Shown: positions 1-8,285, numbered from the stretch's first letter. The stretch: DNA of 64,000 bases from Terriglobia bacterium (GCA_032252755.1 JAVUPY010000010.1:30534-94533), one strand, 5' to 3'. The notes: generated by a model not told the origin, from the sequence alone. Made by a program: numbers and translations.

Positions 1-323
1 TCGTGCAGCAGTGGTCGGGTGTGCTTCGTATTGCGGCGCTGGGCGCGATATTCATGGCGGTATACCTGATGTTCCTGCGGCCGCTAAAGAAGCAACTCGT
101 GTTGTCGTTTCACGAAATGGCGCAGCGGACACGATTGAAAGCCGCGGCGAAGTCGACCACGATCGAGGGTGGCACTCCGGGAGCCCAGAATACGCTGGAG
201 GTTGAAGCGGAGACTCCGGATTCGATGCGGTTGAAGCGGCAGGTACTGAACAAGGTCAAGGCGGAGCCGGTGTCGACGAGCCGATTGTTGCAAACCTGGA
301 TTCGCGATGGAGCTGCTAAGTGA
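1..323 (+). CDS. fliF: FliF C-terminal end (flagellar MS-ring), partial
   Basis: This is the 3' end of a gene that enters from the left edge. The visible part opens with the second membrane segment of FliF (about residues 8-26 of the fragment, ending in FLRPL), then a charged cytoplasmic tail that ends with the family's FliG-binding signature (SRLLQTWI). FliF builds the MS-ring in the inner membrane and anchors the FliG rotor. The stop codon overlaps the GTG start of fliG, as expected for the conserved fliF-fliG pair. The N-terminal ring-building domains lie outside the window, so completeness cannot be judged. Confidence 0.9.
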   Translation, partial: VQQWSGVLRIAALGAIFMAVYLMFLRPLKKQLVLSFHEMAQRTRLKAAAKSTTIEGGTPGAQNTLEVEAETPDSMRLKRQVLNKVKAEPVSTSRLLQTWIRDGAAK

Positions 324-1339
324 ACGCCCAGCCTCACCAACTGACTGGGATCAGGAAGGCGGCGATTCTGCTGGTTGCCCTGGGCGAGGAGGCAGCCAGC
401 ACGGTCTACCAGCATTTCGGTGAGCGCGATCTTCAGCAAATTACGCAGGAGATCGCGGAGTTGAAAGTCATTCCGCCAGACATGGTGGAAAGGGTGCTGC
501 GCGAGTATCACCAGTTGATGCTCACGCAGGATTACATGGCGCAGGGCGGCGCGGAGTACGCGACGAAGCTGCTGGTGAAAGCGTTCGGGGAAGAAGGTGC
601 GAAGGAGCTTCTCGAGCAGGTTTCGCGGGCACAGGAGTTGAGTACGAGCAAGCTGGATTCGCTGCAGAAGGCGGATCCCCAGCAGCTGGCAAAATTCCTT
701 GAGTCGGAGCATCCGCAGACGATTGCGCTGATTCTGGCGCACCTGGATTCGAGGCAGGGATCCATGTTGTTGATGAAACTGCCAGAAAAGACGCGGGCGG
801 AGGCAGTAACGAGGCTGGCGAATTTGCGGCAGTTCTCGCCCGAGATGGCGCAGAAGGTTTCGATGATTCTGCACCGGAAATTGCAGGCGTTAGGCGAGCA
901 GAGCCGGCGCGCGTATGCAGGCTTCAAGGGAGTGGCGGACTTGTTGAACCGACTGGAGCCCTCGGCCTGCAAAGTGATCCTGGAGAACATTGAGCAGGAC
1001 GATCCAAAGCTGGCGTCGAGCATCCGCAACCTGATGTTTACGTTCGACGACCTTCTGAGTGTGCCGGAGGCCGGGATTCGCGAGTTGCTATCTCACCTCG
1101 ACAAGAAAACGTTGTCGCTGGCGCTGAAGGGGGCGGCGGAGGAGCTGAAAAATCACATTTTCAAAACCATGTCGTCGCGGGCGGTGGAGATGTTGAAAGA
1201 AGACATGGATGTGCTGGGGCCGGTAAGGTCGCGCGATGTGGCCAAGGCACAGCAGGAATGTGTCGGAGTGGCAAGACAATTGGAGTCGCAGGGCAAACTG
1301 ATTCTGAGGACGGAGGGCGAAGATGAGTTCGTGGTCTGA
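320..1339 (+). CDS. fliG: Flagellar motor switch protein FliG
   Basis: FliG is the rotor protein that interacts with the stator and carries torque between the MS-ring (FliF) and FliM. The 339-aa protein has the usual length. The middle domain carries EHPQTIALILAHL, and the C-terminal torque domain carries LALKGAAEELK followed by EMLKEDMDVLGPVR, all hallmarks of the family. The GTG start overlaps the fliF stop by 4 bases and has GGAG seven bases upstream. fliH begins inside its last 17 bases, so translation of the three genes is probably coupled. Confidence 0.97.
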   Translation: MNAQPHQLTGIRKAAILLVALGEEAASTVYQHFGERDLQQITQEIAELKVIPPDMVERVLREYHQLMLTQDYMAQGGAEYATKLLVKAFGEEGAKELLEQVSRAQELSTSKLDSLQKADPQQLAKFLESEHPQTIALILAHLDSRQGSMLLMKLPEKTRAEAVTRLANLRQFSPEMAQKVSMILHRKLQALGEQSRRAYAGFKGVADLLNRLEPSACKVILENIEQDDPKLASSIRNLMFTFDDLLSVPEAGIRELLSHLDKKTLSLALKGAAEELKNHIFKTMSSRAVEMLKEDMDVLGPVRSRDVAKAQQECVGVARQLESQGKLILRTEGEDEFVV

Positions 1340-1973
1340 ATCGCTGGAACATTTTGACAGCAGAATGCCGATTGGCATGGGTCCGCTGGAGAAGCTGTGG
1401 CAGTCGGAAGGGAACGAAGCAGTCATGCTGCAGTCTGGGGAATTGGCGCGACGGGAGCGGGAGGCGCATATTCGCGGCGTGCACGAGGCCGAGGGGCGGT
1501 TGCATCGTGAGTACGAAACGGCGCTGACAGGCGCCCGTGCGGAGTTCATGCGTGCATTGGTCACCTTGCAGCAGGAGCGTTCGAAGTATTTTCGTGACAT
1601 GCAGAACGAGGTAGTGCGATTGGCGCTGGCCGTAGGACGGACAGTAATCGAACGGGAATTGGAGACGCGCCCAGTGCTGCTGGAGACAGCAGTGCAGGAG
1701 GTTTTGAATAGGGTCGATCGCGGGTCGAAGATCCGGTTGCGCGTCCCGCAAGGTGTGGTCCCGGCATGGGTTGCGGCGTTCACGAAAGAAATTGGAAATT
1801 TTCCCGGTCTTGAGATCGCTGGAGATGAGGAATTGGGCATTGGGCAATGCGCTGTGGAAACCATTCTGGGCGTGACTGATTTCAATATCACCGAGCGACT
1901 GGATGAGATTGAGCGAGGACTCATCGGTACGGCGGGGAAATCGCGCACGGAAACTGCGGTTGCGGTGCAATGA
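1323..1973 (+). CDS. fliH: Flagellar export ATPase regulator FliH
   Basis: FliH is the peripheral stalk of the flagellar export ATPase and holds FliI near the export gate. The 216-aa protein has a long charged helical middle (about residues 30-100, rich in E, R and Q) and a C-terminal part resembling the V/F-ATPase stalk family, including ALAVGRTVIERELE. Sequence identity in this family is weak, so position between fliG and fliI carries much of the call. The ATG has a strong GGAGGGCGA upstream and lies inside the end of fliG; the stop overlaps fliI by four bases. Confidence 0.9.
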   Translation: MSSWSESLEHFDSRMPIGMGPLEKLWQSEGNEAVMLQSGELARREREAHIRGVHEAEGRLHREYETALTGARAEFMRALVTLQQERSKYFRDMQNEVVRLALAVGRTVIERELETRPVLLETAVQEVLNRVDRGSKIRLRVPQGVVPAWVAAFTKEIGNFPGLEIAGDEELGIGQCAVETILGVTDFNITERLDEIERGLIGTAGKSRTETAVAVQ

Positions 1974-3280
1974 GCGAATTGTTAACTCTTCAGCCGCAGA
2001 TCGATCGGCTGAACGGAATTCCCTGGCGACGATCAAGCGGGCGCGTGGTGCAGGTTTTGGGATCGATTGTTTGCTCCGAGGGCCCACTGTGCTCGGTGGG
2101 CGAGGAGTGCTGGATTCAGTCTGCCAGTGGAGCGGAAATTGCGGGGGAGATCGTAGGTTTTCGCAGCTCTCTTGTACTTTCGATGCCACTCACGTCGCCG
2201 GAAGGTGTTCGCTATGGCGATAAGGTGGTGACGCGTGGAGTCTTGCCCGCCTTCGAAGTCGGCGAACACGTGCTGGGCAGAGTGCTGGATGCCAGAGGGG
2301 AACCGCTGGACGGTATGCCTCTTGGGCGCGGTACCGCTTCGATTCCGTTGCAAGGATGCGTGCCCCAGGCATTGTCCCGGCGGCCAATAACCGAAAAGCT
2401 CGCATGCGGGGTTCGTGCGATTGATGCGCTCCTGACGTGCGGGCGAGGACAACGTATCGGAATCTTCGGCGGCAGTGGTGTAGGAAAGACGACGCTGATT
2501 GGGATCATGACGCGTGCGACCTCGGCGGATCTGACGGTGCTGGCGCTGGTCGGCGAACGTGGGCGCGAGGTGCGCGAATTCTTGGAGACGCTCGGCGAAG
2601 AAGGCCGGCGGCGGTCCGTGGTGGTTGCAAGCACGTCGAATGAGTCTCCACTGCTGCGCTTGCGGGCGGCCTCGACCGCGACGGCGATTGCGGAGTACTT
2701 TGCGGCACGAGGAAAAAACGTTCTGCTGGTCGTGGATTCGTTGACGCGCTTCGCCATGGCGCAGCGAGAGATTGGGTTGGCCGCCGGCGAGCCACCGACG
2801 GCGAAGGGCTACACGCCATCGGTATTCAGCCTGCTGGCAAAATTGGTAGAGCGTGCCGGGAATTTCAGCAACGGAAGCATAACGGGGTTCTACACCGTAC
2901 TGATGGAAGGCGACGATCAGCAGGACCCGATTGTCGATGCGGTACGGTCGCTACTGGATGGGCACGTAATGCTGGACCGCAAACTGGCGAATGCGAACCA
3001 CTATCCGCCGATTTCGATTTCCGAAAGCTTGAGCCGACTGATGCCCGCTGTTTGCGCGGCAGACCATCTGGCGCACGCTGGACAGGTACGGCGCGTGCTG
3101 GCGCTTTATCAGCGCTCGGAAGACCTGCTGCGCGTTGGGGCGTATCAAACAGGGAGCGATCCGGAACTGGACCTCGCTATTGCCGCTTACCCGGGGATCA
3201 TGAAGTTCCTGCGACAGTCGAAGGATGAACTTCCGTCGATCACGGAGACCATTCAAGCACTCTCCGCCTTATCACTCTAA
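1970..3280 (+). CDS. fliI: Flagellum-specific ATP synthase FliI
   Basis: FliI is the hexameric ATPase that energises and orders type III export of rod, hook and filament proteins. The 436-aa protein is full length. The Walker A loop GGSGVGKTT is at about residues 167-175, the Walker B strand LLVVDSLTRFA near 245-255, and the family signature PPTAKGYTPSVFSLL near 270-284. Start ATG overlaps the fliH stop (ATGA) and the stop codon overlaps the fliJ ATG by one base. All catalytic motifs look intact. Confidence 0.98.
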   Translation: MSELLTLQPQIDRLNGIPWRRSSGRVVQVLGSIVCSEGPLCSVGEECWIQSASGAEIAGEIVGFRSSLVLSMPLTSPEGVRYGDKVVTRGVLPAFEVGEHVLGRVLDARGEPLDGMPLGRGTASIPLQGCVPQALSRRPITEKLACGVRAIDALLTCGRGQRIGIFGGSGVGKTTLIGIMTRATSADLTVLALVGERGREVREFLETLGEEGRRRSVVVASTSNESPLLRLRAASTATAIAEYFAARGKNVLLVVDSLTRFAMAQREIGLAAGEPPTAKGYTPSVFSLLAKLVERAGNFSNGSITGFYTVLMEGDDQQDPIVDAVRSLLDGHVMLDRKLANANHYPPISISESLSRLMPAVCAADHLAHAGQVRRVLALYQRSEDLLRVGAYQTGSDPELDLAIAAYPGIMKFLRQSKDELPSITETIQALSALSL

Positions 3281-3801
3281 TGCGATTTCCGCTTGCAACC
3301 CTGCTACACCTGCGGAGGCTGCGGGATGAGCAGGAGCGACTGAAATTGGCTACGGCGAATCTCAGAAAGGCAAAAGCACAGCAGGATGCGCAGCGGATTG
3401 AGTTGTTGCGAAAAGAGTCGCTAAGCTCAAACGCTCAGCCAAACGGTACGTGGGGGGCGCAGATGAGGTTTGTCCGGGAGTGCTGCGCGGTATTAGGGAT
3501 TCACGAGAGACGGGCGAAGCAGCGTGCCGAGGAGGCAAACGCTGCAGCGGGGAAGCAGGAGCAAGTGTATTTGGCAACGCGGCAAGAATGTGAAGTGCTG
3601 GAGAAATTCCGCGAAAAGCAGATGGAAATATTTCGTACCCAGGAAATACGCAGAGAGCAGCGAGACCTGGATGCGGCATACCTGCTGACGCGCGCGCAGC
3701 GAAGTGGGCAAGCGTTGCCTATCTACTCGGCAGAGGCTGCCCAGGGCACGCCTACAACGGATGAAGCGGTGTGCCGAAAGAATATCGGCAGTGATGGATA
3801 A
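3280..3801 (+). CDS. fliJ: FliJ-like export chaperone
   Basis: FliJ is the coiled-coil central stalk of the export ATPase and helps recycle export chaperones. The 173-aa product begins like the family (MRFPLATLLHLRRLRDEQE) and is almost wholly predicted helix, with charged heptads between residues 15 and 145. The family is poorly conserved, so the identification leans on start sequence, helical character and position directly after fliI, with which it shares one base. The C-terminal 30 residues are unlike the rest and probably unstructured. Confidence 0.82.
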   Translation: MRFPLATLLHLRRLRDEQERLKLATANLRKAKAQQDAQRIELLRKESLSSNAQPNGTWGAQMRFVRECCAVLGIHERRAKQRAEEANAAAGKQEQVYLATRQECEVLEKFREKQMEIFRTQEIRREQRDLDAAYLLTRAQRSGQALPIYSAEAAQGTPTTDEAVCRKNIGSDG

Positions 3802-3881
3802 AAGCTTTAGCCTTCGTTGGTTGAGGGTGGGGCTGTAGTCGCATGCGAGAAACGGGCTGACGATTGCAGTGTGTTCTTGCG

Positions 3882-5552
3882 ATGGTAGGCACAATCCAGG
3901 CCGCACCGGTGGAAGTCGAGAACTCAGCGACGAGCGCGCCAACTTCTCCAGGTTCCGTGTTTGCAGACGTTTTTTCCGAGGTTGCGTCACGCCCGTCAGG
4001 AGAACGCAATAATGTGCAACTCGCGGCAGAGAAGATTAGCGAGAAGGGCAAAGAAGGACTGCCGAAAGGACCCGCGGGGAAGAAACCAGATCTGGGTGAA
4101 AGTACGCCGGCATCCGTGGCATCCCCGGTAACTCCAGTTGCAGTGCCAGTACAGATAATCTCCGCAGAAAACTCAGTTCTGGATGTAATGCGGGTGGCGG
4201 TTCCTGCCGGTACGGCAGAGAAGCATCCCCCCACTGTGGATACAACCGCAACTGGGACGTTGCGAAGGGGAGGATCCTATAAGTGCGCTGAATCAGCCGC
4301 CCCCACCGATTCGAACCAGTGCGCTGTGGAACGTGAGCCGTTGGTTTCCGAGGCGAACCCTATAACGAAACCTCGGGGGGCGGAAGAGGCGCAGAACACC
4401 GACCCAGCGAGATCTGACGAGAAGGTTGCAGAAAGATTGATGAACAAGGGTACGAAACCGGGGGGTGCCAGTTCCCCGGCCCTCGAAGTCAGGGACTCAA
4501 GCGAGGACAACTATCAAAGGCAGGAGATGGGTGCGGAGTTTCCGAAGCCGGAGTTAACGTCGACTAAGGAGGCGCGCGTACAGGTTTCTGTACAACGGAG
4601 CATGGATAATGTCGCGAACGCAGACTTAACGACTACCGCTACCGATGCGGAGCGAACGGCAAATCCAGACGCTGCGAAACCCGTCGAAGGGACTCCGAAG
4701 CCGACAGCGAACACCGCGGACTTGGCACGAGCGGCCGAACAAGTGCGCCAGCGCGCGAGCGGAGAGCAAGCCGCCGTAAAGGGATATCGCGAGCCTGTTT
4801 TGACACAAGATCGCAAGACCTCGAAGCCGCAGTCCGTGCAGACCGCAATGAAGAAGGCAGCATCGAAAGTCGATGCCAACACAGACGACAGTTCATTGCC
4901 CACGCAGACGAACCGCGAACGTACGACGGAGTCTCACCTGGAAAGGCACGTAACAAATCAGAGCGGAGCGACCAGGGTGGACTCCGTCGCGCTTGAGTCA
5001 GGCCCTCATAAGAATGCGAATGCCGAAAGGTCGGTTGGCCTCACGAGAGCCGCGGTGATCACCTGCGGGGACGTTCCGGGATCGGCGCGGAGTCATGAAC
5101 CACCCGTGCCAAGCGGGACCGTAACGTCACGTCCTGTGGAGGCCGAGTGGCGCCTGCCGGAGAGTTTTGTGCCGGGTGCGAGTCAAATGCTGTCGCGGCT
5201 TTCGCACCAGGAGATGCGGTTTGGATGGGATACGCCGGATTTCGGGCGTGTCGAGATTCGGGCGATGGTGGACCACGATCGCGTTGGAGCGGTGGTGTCG
5301 GCGGATGCGCGTTTGTGCGATTCATTACACGCGGACTTGGCAAGCTTGAGCCGATCATTGGCCAACCAGTCGTTGGAACTGGCGCATTTTCAGACTTCCA
5401 GCTCCGGGTCTGACGGTGGTGCAGGGAGAGGCCAGGATACGGGTGGGAGAAGCGAGAGGGACGCAAGTAGCGATGGTGAGAGCTGGCGGCCTCTCGAAAT
5501 CCGGAAATCGGTTTTATCAATTCACCAGGGTGCGCTCGATCTGCGTGCCTGA
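3882..5552 (+). CDS. fliK: Flagellar hook-length control protein FliK
   Basis: FliK is the exported ruler that sets hook length and switches the export gate through FlhB. The first 400 or so residues are low-complexity, rich in T, A, E and P, as is usual. The conserved Flg_hook domain is near residues 430-510, with the pattern EMRFGWDTPDFGRVEIRAMV and later SLANQSLELAHFQ. About 556 aa from this ATG. A TTG 18 bases upstream (3864) is in frame, but it lies within a possible sigma-54 -12 element, so I prefer the ATG. The start has no clear ribosome-binding site. flgD follows after 11 bases. Confidence 0.85.
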   Translation: MVGTIQAAPVEVENSATSAPTSPGSVFADVFSEVASRPSGERNNVQLAAEKISEKGKEGLPKGPAGKKPDLGESTPASVASPVTPVAVPVQIISAENSVLDVMRVAVPAGTAEKHPPTVDTTATGTLRRGGSYKCAESAAPTDSNQCAVEREPLVSEANPITKPRGAEEAQNTDPARSDEKVAERLMNKGTKPGGASSPALEVRDSSEDNYQRQEMGAEFPKPELTSTKEARVQVSVQRSMDNVANADLTTTATDAERTANPDAAKPVEGTPKPTANTADLARAAEQVRQRASGEQAAVKGYREPVLTQDRKTSKPQSVQTAMKKAASKVDANTDDSSLPTQTNRERTTESHLERHVTNQSGATRVDSVALESGPHKNANAERSVGLTRAAVITCGDVPGSARSHEPPVPSGTVTSRPVEAEWRLPESFVPGASQMLSRLSHQEMRFGWDTPDFGRVEIRAMVDHDRVGAVVSADARLCDSLHADLASLSRSLANQSLELAHFQTSSSGSDGGAGRGQDTGGRSERDASSDGESWRPLEIRKSVLSIHQGALDLRA

Positions 5553-5563
5553 GGAGAGATGCC

Positions 5564-5833
5564 ATGCAGGTAGATGGGAGTTCGGGAACAAGTACGGATG
5601 CAAGTTCAAACGCGATGGGCTTAACAGGAGAGAGCGGAGACATGTTCCTGCAACTCCTGACGACGGAACTGAAGTCGCAGGATCCGATTTCGCCCATGGA
5701 CCCGACGCAGTTTGTCGGTCAACTGGTGCAATTCAACACCTTGGGAGAAATCATGCAGATCCGGCAGCTGTTGGGCTCAACAACGGATGCGTCCACGAGT
5801 TCGGCCGCGAACGCCGCGGCAGGAGGCCGATAA
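5564..5833 (+). CDS. flgD: Short FlgD, hook-cap assembly protein
   Basis: FlgD caps the growing hook during assembly. Only 89 aa are encoded, against about 140-230 in known members. The conserved N-terminal scaffold is complete (FLQLLTTELKSQDPISPMDP then QFVGQLVQFNTLGEI, residues 28-62), after which the protein ends in a short S/A/G-rich tail. The central Ig-like and Tudor-like domains are missing. No remnant of them follows: the stop codon TAA overlaps the ATG of flgE (TAATG). The start has GAGGAGAG six bases upstream. Confidence 0.9.
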   Translation: MQVDGSSGTSTDASSNAMGLTGESGDMFLQLLTTELKSQDPISPMDPTQFVGQLVQFNTLGEIMQIRQLLGSTTDASTSSAANAAAGGR

Positions 5834-7068
5834 TGCCGATCTTTTCGATTCCACTTTCCGGGCTGACGGCGAGTTCCACGGCGCTTTCCGCCATCAGTAA
5901 TAACTTGGCGAACCTGAACACGGTTGGCTACAAACAGTCGCGGGTGACGTTTCGCGACCTCTTCTACCAGACGTTGGGTACGAATGGCGCTGGCGATGCG
6001 ATCCAGACCGGGGCAGGAGCAACGGTGGGAAGCATCGGAACGATTTTCACTGGCGGCAGCACAGAGTCGAGCGGCGTAAAGACGGACGTGGCGATTAGCG
6101 GCGATGGCTTCTTCGTCGTCGAGAAGGACGGAGCATTGCAGTACACGCGCGCCGGCAACTTCACGCAAGATCCTGAAGGATACCTGACGACACAAGACGG
6201 GCAGCGCGTGCTCGGCTACCAGGCCATCGATGGGGTGATCGACACAAGCCTGGACCTCGGCCCGATTCAGCTGGGCAAGGGTCAGATTAACTCGCCGAGC
6301 CCGACCAGCTATCTTCAAATGAAGACGAATCTTGACGCGAATACAAATATCGGCGACACGCCGTTTACTAGCCCGTTGACCGTGTACGACTCTCTCGGGG
6401 CAAGCCACGTTTTGCAGTTCCAATTCTCCAAAACGGATCTCAACCAGTGGGGCTATACAATCACGATTCCCGCAGAGGACTTGGGCCAGACCGGTAATCC
6501 CGTAACGCTGGGAACGGGGACGGTGCAGTTCGACGGCAACGGGCAACTGATCTCTCCGGCCACAGACGTAACCGGCCTGACGATTAGCGGATTTTCGAAC
6601 GGCGCTGCGGATCTACTGTTGGATTGGCGGCTCTACGACAAGGGGCAGCCGATGCTCACGCAGATGGCGTCGGCCAGTAACACATCCTCTACGTACCAGA
6701 ATGGGTTCAGCAGCGGATCGCTACTTGATTTTGATATAGGCAGTGACGGCGTTATCCTGGGCTCGTTCACCAATGGGACGAAGGTCCTAGGGCAGATCGC
6801 GCTGGCGAACTTTGCGAACCTGCAGGGCCTCCTGCGCGATGGTCACAACTGCTTCACCCCAACCCTTTCCTCGGGCCAAGCAGTAGTTGGAAAGCCGGGG
6901 ACGGGCGGACGTGGAACGTTATCCGGCGGCGCACTGGAACTCTCCAATGTGGATATCGCGAGCGAGTTTGCGAGACTGATCTTGGCGCAGCGCGGATTCG
7001 AGGCGAACGCGAAGGCGATCACAACCTTCGACGAAATTACTCAAGATACGATTAACTTGAAACGATAG
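5833..7068 (+). CDS. flgE: Flagellar hook protein FlgE
   Basis: FlgE polymerises into the hook. The 411-aa protein starts with the flagellar rod/hook signature SLSGLTAS-type N-terminus (PLSGLTASSTALSAISNNLA then NTVGYKQSRVTF) and ends with the matching helix (ELSNVDIASEFARLILAQRG...FEANAKAITTFDE). The middle holds the FlgE D1/D2 beta domains. An in-frame reading extends 417 bases upstream over flgD and the fliK end; it is rejected because homology begins at this ATG, which overlaps the flgD stop. A hairpin follows the stop. Confidence 0.97.
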   Translation: MPIFSIPLSGLTASSTALSAISNNLANLNTVGYKQSRVTFRDLFYQTLGTNGAGDAIQTGAGATVGSIGTIFTGGSTESSGVKTDVAISGDGFFVVEKDGALQYTRAGNFTQDPEGYLTTQDGQRVLGYQAIDGVIDTSLDLGPIQLGKGQINSPSPTSYLQMKTNLDANTNIGDTPFTSPLTVYDSLGASHVLQFQFSKTDLNQWGYTITIPAEDLGQTGNPVTLGTGTVQFDGNGQLISPATDVTGLTISGFSNGAADLLLDWRLYDKGQPMLTQMASASNTSSTYQNGFSSGSLLDFDIGSDGVILGSFTNGTKVLGQIALANFANLQGLLRDGHNCFTPTLSSGQAVVGKPGTGGRGTLSGGALELSNVDIASEFARLILAQRGFEANAKAITTFDEITQDTINLKR

Positions 7069-7074
7069 GTATAG

Positions 7075-7107
7075 AGAAGGGTGCCGGAATGCCGACGGCG
7101 CCCTTCT
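7075..7107 (+). terminator. Stem-loop after flgE
   Basis: A near-perfect inverted repeat (12-base arms AGAAGGGTGCCG and CGGCGCCCTTCT, one G-T mismatch, 9-base loop) lies seven bases after the flgE stop. It is not followed by a clear T-run, so it may act as an attenuator, RNA-stabilising end or Rho-aided terminator. It falls just before the sigma-54-like site of the next transcription unit, which fits a boundary. Confidence 0.55.
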
Positions 7108-7214
7108 AATCTCCCTCATTAAAGCGTTCCAATCTTCGGACGCGTGCGCGATGCCCTGTCGCGATAAGTGATTTGTTTCTGCGCATATTTCTCCACAAAA
7201 ACTCGCTTTGAACT

Positions 7215-7230
7215 CGGCACGCCGATTGCA
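7215..7230 (+). promoter_or_regulatory. Sigma-54 (-24/-12) promoter upstream of fliL
   Basis: The sequence CGGCACG-CCGA-TTGCA matches the sigma-54 consensus TGGCACG-N4-TTGCA at all but the first base. GG (7216-7217) and GC (7228-7229) are separated by exactly 10 bases. Predicted transcription start is near 7241, leaving a 21-base leader with AGGAG at 7251-7255 before the GTG start of fliL. Spacing and position fit. rpoN and an enhancer-binding protein are not in the window. Confidence 0.7.
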
Positions 7231-7261
7231 GTGTGTGTCTACGGTTTTTCAGGAGCTTGCA

Positions 7262-7672
7262 GTGACGAAGAAGGTGCTGAGTTTGACGATGGCGCTGGGA
7301 ATAGCGCTGACTGTGAGCGGCTGCAAATGGCTGCACGCTAAAGAAGCAAAACAAGAGAAGCCCGTGCTCGCGGTAATTCACCTTGAGACGTTCGTGGTGA
7401 ACCTGGCAGATGAGGGTCAGCGCACATTCTTGCGGGCAGGGATTGATCTGGGAGTGGTCAGCGAGAAAACGACGAAAGAAAGTGAAACGAAACCGGTTGC
7501 GCCGATCCGTGATGTGATCCTGGGAGTGCTGATGGCGACGAAGTCCGAGGATATGGCGACCAGCGATGGCAAGAAAAGACTGAAAGAAGAAATTCTCAAA
7601 GCATTGAACGACAAACTGCCGGAACTTCAGACCAGGGAAGTGTACTTCACGGAATTCCTACTGCAGCAATGA
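7262..7672 (+). CDS. fliL: FliL-family protein with lipoprotein-like signal
   Basis: FliL is a membrane protein that associates with the stator and basal body. The domain from about residue 35 to the end fits (LETFVVNLADEG...RTFLRAGIDLGV...IRDVILGVL...EEILKALNDKLP...VYFTEFLLQ). The N-terminus is odd: two lysines, a hydrophobic stretch and then VSGC (Cys at residue 22), a lipobox, where FliL normally has an uncleaved membrane anchor. The GTG start has AGGAG six bases upstream; the longer in-frame reading from 7208 overlaps the sigma-54 site and is rejected. The stop overlaps the next gene. Confidence 0.85.
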   Translation: MTKKVLSLTMALGIALTVSGCKWLHAKEAKQEKPVLAVIHLETFVVNLADEGQRTFLRAGIDLGVVSEKTTKESETKPVAPIRDVILGVLMATKSEDMATSDGKKRLKEEILKALNDKLPELQTREVYFTEFLLQQ

Positions 7673-7956
7673 ACTCGTCTACTGAAGACGCGGTGGCAAG
7701 TATTTCGGCCGGGATTCTACATGACCCTCGGCAATGGGGGCCGATGCTGAACCTGCCATGCGAGGTCACGTTGGAGTTGTCGATACCCCATTTCACAGTG
7801 GCGGATCTGTTAAGCCTGGAACCGGGAGAGATTCTGGACACGAGGTGGACGCAGGGAGAAGACGTGCCGCTGAGGATCAATGGCGAACTGGCTGCGTGGG
7901 CGGAATTTGAGGTGGTTTGCGGGAAACTTGCGATACGAATCACGGAGTGGGCATGA
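7669..7956 (+). CDS. Short FliN-like SpoA-domain protein
   Basis: A 95-aa protein consisting almost only of a SpoA (FliM/FliN C-terminal) domain: CEVTLELSIPHFTVADLLSL, EPGEILDTRW, then VPLRINGELAAWAEFEVV and LAIRITEWA. Such domains dimerise to form the base of the C-ring and bind FliH. A second, larger SpoA protein (15025-15792) and FliM occur in the same cluster, so this is an extra copy placed next to the export-gate genes, as in type III secretion operons. ATGA overlaps with both neighbours. I cannot tell which paralogue is the main C-ring subunit. Confidence 0.85.
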   Translation: MNSSTEDAVASISAGILHDPRQWGPMLNLPCEVTLELSIPHFTVADLLSLEPGEILDTRWTQGEDVPLRINGELAAWAEFEVVCGKLAIRITEWA

Positions 7957-8285
7957 AGCGGGAATCGGCAGTGGTGACCATGGAACCGAAGAAGAAGCGG
8001 CGTCTCCGCAAGAACAGGAAGAGCGCACCGCCGGTGAAGAACTGGTGGACAAAACTTGCGCGCTGGTTCTCCTCTCGTTGGCGGGCGCGCACACCGCGAC
8101 AGCTGCGATTGCGCGAGACGGTGCCGTTGGGAGAGAAGCGATTCGTTGCACTGGTCGAGTTTGAGAAGAGGCGATTCCTGATTGGGGGGGCGTCGAACTC
8201 GGTGAACCTGCTGACGGAATTGCAGGACCAAAGATTCTCCGCAGGCCTGGCGGAGAAGATGGCCACGCCCGTGGAGACTCTTTAA
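7953..8285 (+). CDS. fliO: FliO-like protein without membrane anchor
   Basis: FliO helps assemble the FliP ring of the export gate. The 110-aa product has the FliO C-terminal domain (RQLRLRETVPLGEKRFVALV then RRFLIGGASNSVNLLTEL, about residues 48-90). The first 45 residues are very rich in R and K with a few tryptophans and contain no segment long enough to cross the membrane, whereas FliO normally starts with one. The start overlaps the preceding stop and the stop overlaps the fliP ATG (TAATG). Identification relies on the C-terminal pattern plus position before fliP. Confidence 0.75.
   Translation: MKRESAVVTMEPKKKRRLRKNRKSAPPVKNWWTKLARWFSSRWRARTPRQLRLRETVPLGEKRFVALVEFEKRRFLIGGASNSVNLLTELQDQRFSAGLAEKMATPVETL

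Noticed and set aside
5416..5832. Upstream extension of flgE
   Set aside because: In frame, but overlaps fliK and all of flgD; homology begins at the ATG at 5833.
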